From assembly GCF_009791395.1 (NCBI RefSeq), contig NZ_WSZK01000015.1, positions 496,001 through 560,000 of the forward strand: a DNA stretch of 64,000 bases, in the 5' to 3' direction. The notes under the pieces are model-generated. The model searched no databases, was not told where the DNA came from, and was given only the letters and a program-made list of their open reading frames with translations. The position numbers and the translations under genes are program-made. Below are positions 62,232 to 64,000 of this stretch, in pieces (the stretch's first letter is position 1; every line of letters begins with the position of its first letter). Origin of the DNA: Halomarina oriensis (lineage in GTDB: Archaea; Halobacteriota; Halobacteria; Halobacteriales; Haloarculaceae).

Positions 62232-63299
62232 TCACTCCAGAACGAGCGCGTACCGGTCGAGCGAGCGGTGGACGCGGTGACGGAAACGGCTCTCGACGGC
62301 CCACCCCGCGTCGGCGGCCACGCCGTCCCACTCCCGGTCGGCGACGAGGACACAGCGCGGGGCGACCCGTCGCGCCTCGGTCAGTGCTTTGGAGACGAGT
62401 TCCCGGAGGTCGCCGACCACCTTCGACTGGCGACCGTACGGAGCGTCGAAGACGACGGCGTCGAACGTGCCGTCGGCGAAGGGGAGGCGGGTCGCGTTCG
62501 CCCGGACGAGGTCGAACGCTCCGGCCCCGTCGGCCCCGTCGAGTGCGTCGGCGAGGTTCTGCCGTGCGCCGCGGACCATCTTCCACTGGGCGTCGCTGCC
62601 GACGACGTCCGCGCCGACCAGGCCGGCCTCGACGAGGACGCCGCCGGTCCCACACATCGGGTCGAGGACGCGCGTGTCGGGGCCGGCCCCCGCGACGTTG
62701 ACGAGCGCACGGGCGTACAGTGGGTCCATGCTCCCCGGCTGGAAGAACGGCCGGTCGCTGGGGAGTCGCTCGCCGAACCCACGCTCGCTCCGTTCTGCGA
62801 GCCAGCCGACCGCACAGACCGTCTCGCCGGCCTCGGCGTCCGGGTCGTCGGGGTCACCGCCGACGCGCGAGAACAGCGCTCGCAACTCGTGGTCGGGGTC
62901 GTCGAGGTCGACGTCGAACCCGCGGCCGACGAGGACGCTCCCGAGTTCGCGCTCGACGCGCTGGGTGTCGACAGCCGTGAGACCGCGCACGTCGTTGGCC
63001 CGGACGGCGACGGTCCCGTCCCCCAGCGGTCCGTCGCGGTCGGAGACCACGGGCAGGGACGCGCGGTCGACGGTGGCGGCGTCGAGGAGTCGGCGGACGT
63101 CGTCGACGGTCGCTTCGGGCACGCTCGTCGTGCCGACGAGTCGGCTGGCGCGGTGGGTCAACGCGAGCGTCCGAACCCGACTGCCGACGCCGCGAGCGGT
63201 GGCGAGGCCCGTCGCCAGCGGCCGGACGTCGCTGCAGACGCTCGCCGCCTCGCGGCGGGCGAACGCGTCGTCCTCGCCGCCGAGTTCCAGCACGTACAC
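62232..63299 (-). CDS. tRNA (guanine-10-N2) dimethyltransferase, archaeal TrmG10
   Basis: Methylates G10 of tRNA. The 355-residue protein has an N-terminal THUMP-containing half and a C-terminal methyltransferase domain with RVLDPMCGTGGVLVEAGLVG (motif I), DAPYGRQS (the catalytic NPPY-type motif) and NVAGAGP before motif I. GTG 63299 gives YVLELGGEDDAFARREAASV, the usual N-terminus of the family; the frame continues upstream to 63383 but the added residues are not family-like. Divergent from tbp. Confidence 0.9.
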   Translation of the reverse strand: MYVLELGGEDDAFARREAASVCSDVRPLATGLATARGVGSRVRTLALTHRASRLVGTTSVPEATVDDVRRLLDAATVDRASLPVVSDRDGPLGDGTVAVRANDVRGLTAVDTQRVERELGSVLVGRGFDVDLDDPDHELRALFSRVGGDPDDPDAEAGETVCAVGWLAERSERGFGERLPSDRPFFQPGSMDPLYARALVNVAGAGPDTRVLDPMCGTGGVLVEAGLVGADVVGSDAQWKMVRGARQNLADALDGADGAGAFDLVRANATRLPFADGTFDAVVFDAPYGRQSKVVGDLRELVSKALTEARRVAPRCVLVADREWDGVAADAGWAVESRFRHRVHRSLDRYALVLE

Positions 63300-63387
63300 A
63301 TCCGCGTTCGTCCGGGCGCAGGCAAGAGCGTGCCGATAGTACCGGAACTGCCACGAACGACGACCTGTCAGTCCGACCCCCACACAC

Positions 63388-63395
63388 TTATAAAG
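63388..63395 (+). promoter_or_regulatory. TATA box of the tbp gene
   Basis: TTATAAAG lies 28-35 bases before ATG 63423 in a strikingly AT-rich stretch (63387-63416). The encoded protein is the TATA-binding protein itself, so direct autoregulation is possible. Confidence 0.7.
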
Positions 63396-63422
63396 GTTAA
63401 ATACGTGGTTTAAATCGTGTCA

Positions 63423-63986
63423 ATGACCGACCCCAAGGAAACCATCAACATCGAGAACGTGGTGGCCTCGACGGGCATCGGCCAGGAGCTGGACCTCCAG
63501 AGTGTTGCGATGGACCTCGAAGGGGCCGACTACGACCCCGAGCAGTTCCCTGGTCTCGTCTACCGGACCCAGAACCCCAAGAGCGCGGCGCTCATCTTCC
63601 GTTCCGGGAAGATCGTCTGCACGGGCGCGAAGTCGACCGACGACGTCCACGAGAGCCTGCGCATCGTCTTCGACAAGCTCCGTGACCTCCAGATTCAGGT
63701 GGACGAGGACCCCGAAATCGTCGTCCAGAATATCGTCACCTCGGCCGACCTCGGGCGGACGCTCAACCTGAACGCCATCGCCATCGGCCTCGGTCTGGAG
63801 AACATCGAGTACGAACCCGAGCAGTTCCCCGGTCTCGTCTACCGCCTCGACGACCCCGACGTCGTCGCGCTCCTGTTCGGGTCGGGAAAACTCGTCATCA
63901 CCGGCGGGAAACAGCCCGTCGACGCCGAGCACGCGGTCGACAAGATCGTCTCGCGGCTCGAAGACCTCGGGCTGCTCGACGGCTGA
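63423..63986 (+). CDS. tbp: TATA-binding protein
   Basis: General transcription factor that binds TATA boxes, 187 residues. The two direct repeats of the TBP saddle are clear: INIENVVASTGIGQELDLQS and VQNIVTSADLGRTLNLNAIA start each half, with matching EPEQFPGLVYR and DPEQFPGLVYR segments. ATG 63423 is preferred to the GTG at 63417. Haloarchaea often carry several tbp genes; which paralogue this is cannot be told. Confidence 0.97.
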   Translation: MTDPKETINIENVVASTGIGQELDLQSVAMDLEGADYDPEQFPGLVYRTQNPKSAALIFRSGKIVCTGAKSTDDVHESLRIVFDKLRDLQIQVDEDPEIVVQNIVTSADLGRTLNLNAIAIGLGLENIEYEPEQFPGLVYRLDDPDVVALLFGSGKLVITGGKQPVDAEHAVDKIVSRLEDLGLLDG

Positions 63987-64000
63987 CTCGCGCGACACGA

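Overview
The window reads as a stretch of chromosome from an extremely halophilic archaeon (class Halobacteria). The DNA is very GC-rich, the predicted proteins are strongly acidic, and the markers are archaeal: A-type ATP synthase, D-family DNA polymerase large subunit (PolC), thermosome, TBP, eIF1A, Rio1, Trm1 and archaeal TrmG10. Genes are dense, many overlap by four bases, and several promoters show a TATA box 25-35 bases before a leaderless start. I cannot name the genus. I saw no tRNA, rRNA or CRISPR array.

Layout. 1-8114 (minus): A-type ATP synthase genes H-I then K-E-C-F-A-B, with atpB cut by the left edge. 8.1-15.7 kb: methyltransferases, a type IV pilin, two envelope proteins and the etfBA pair. 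15.7-18.1 kb: a prenyl diphosphate synthase whose 3' end is duplicated 1.5 kb downstream, bracketing an island of visibly different base composition with a Tat-secreted protein and a small membrane protein. 18.2-24.1 kb: an NAD(P)-binding protein, a beta-hydroxyacid dehydrogenase and intein-bearing polC. 24.1-27.5 kb: an alcohol dehydrogenase relic, a GNAT enzyme, a frameshifted metallo-hydrolase, DUF99 and a type-4 uracil-DNA glycosylase. 27.5-31.3 kb: phosphonate-type ABC transporter PhnDCE and hisH. 31.3-41.3 kb: small proteins, isochorismatase-like enzyme, Trm1, YihY, glnA divergent from an Lrp regulator, HD protein and thermosome. 41.5-50 kb: phenylacetyl-CoA epoxidase genes paaABCD plus a detached zinc ribbon, a divergent HTH regulator, a four-gene cluster of unrecognised acidic and glycine-rich proteins, MaoC-like hydratase and PaaK. 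50-64 kb: information-processing genes (KH/Dim2-like protein, TrpRS, Rio1, eIF1A, DUF460 protein, RNase Z, RFC-like clamp loader, TrmG10, TBP).

Functional links. PaaK activates phenylacetate and PaaABCD epoxidises the CoA ester, with the MaoC-like hydratase a plausible later step; the neighbouring HTH_10 protein is the obvious candidate regulator. The glnA/Lrp pair links nitrogen assimilation to its likely regulator. Rio1, eIF1A and the KH protein form a ribosome-biogenesis group spread over about 4.6 kb.

Most unusual features: the island bracketed by the duplicated gene tail; clusters of perfect hairpins with mostly three-base loops in gene-free stretches, including a 46-base element found behind two genes; a 24-codon Trp-His-Trp-His leader peptide overlapping a hairpin ahead of TrpRS; the unknown four-gene cluster at 45.0-47.5 kb; a polC mini-intein without the usual penultimate His; an RFC small-subunit paralogue with an altered Walker B box; and several gene relics.
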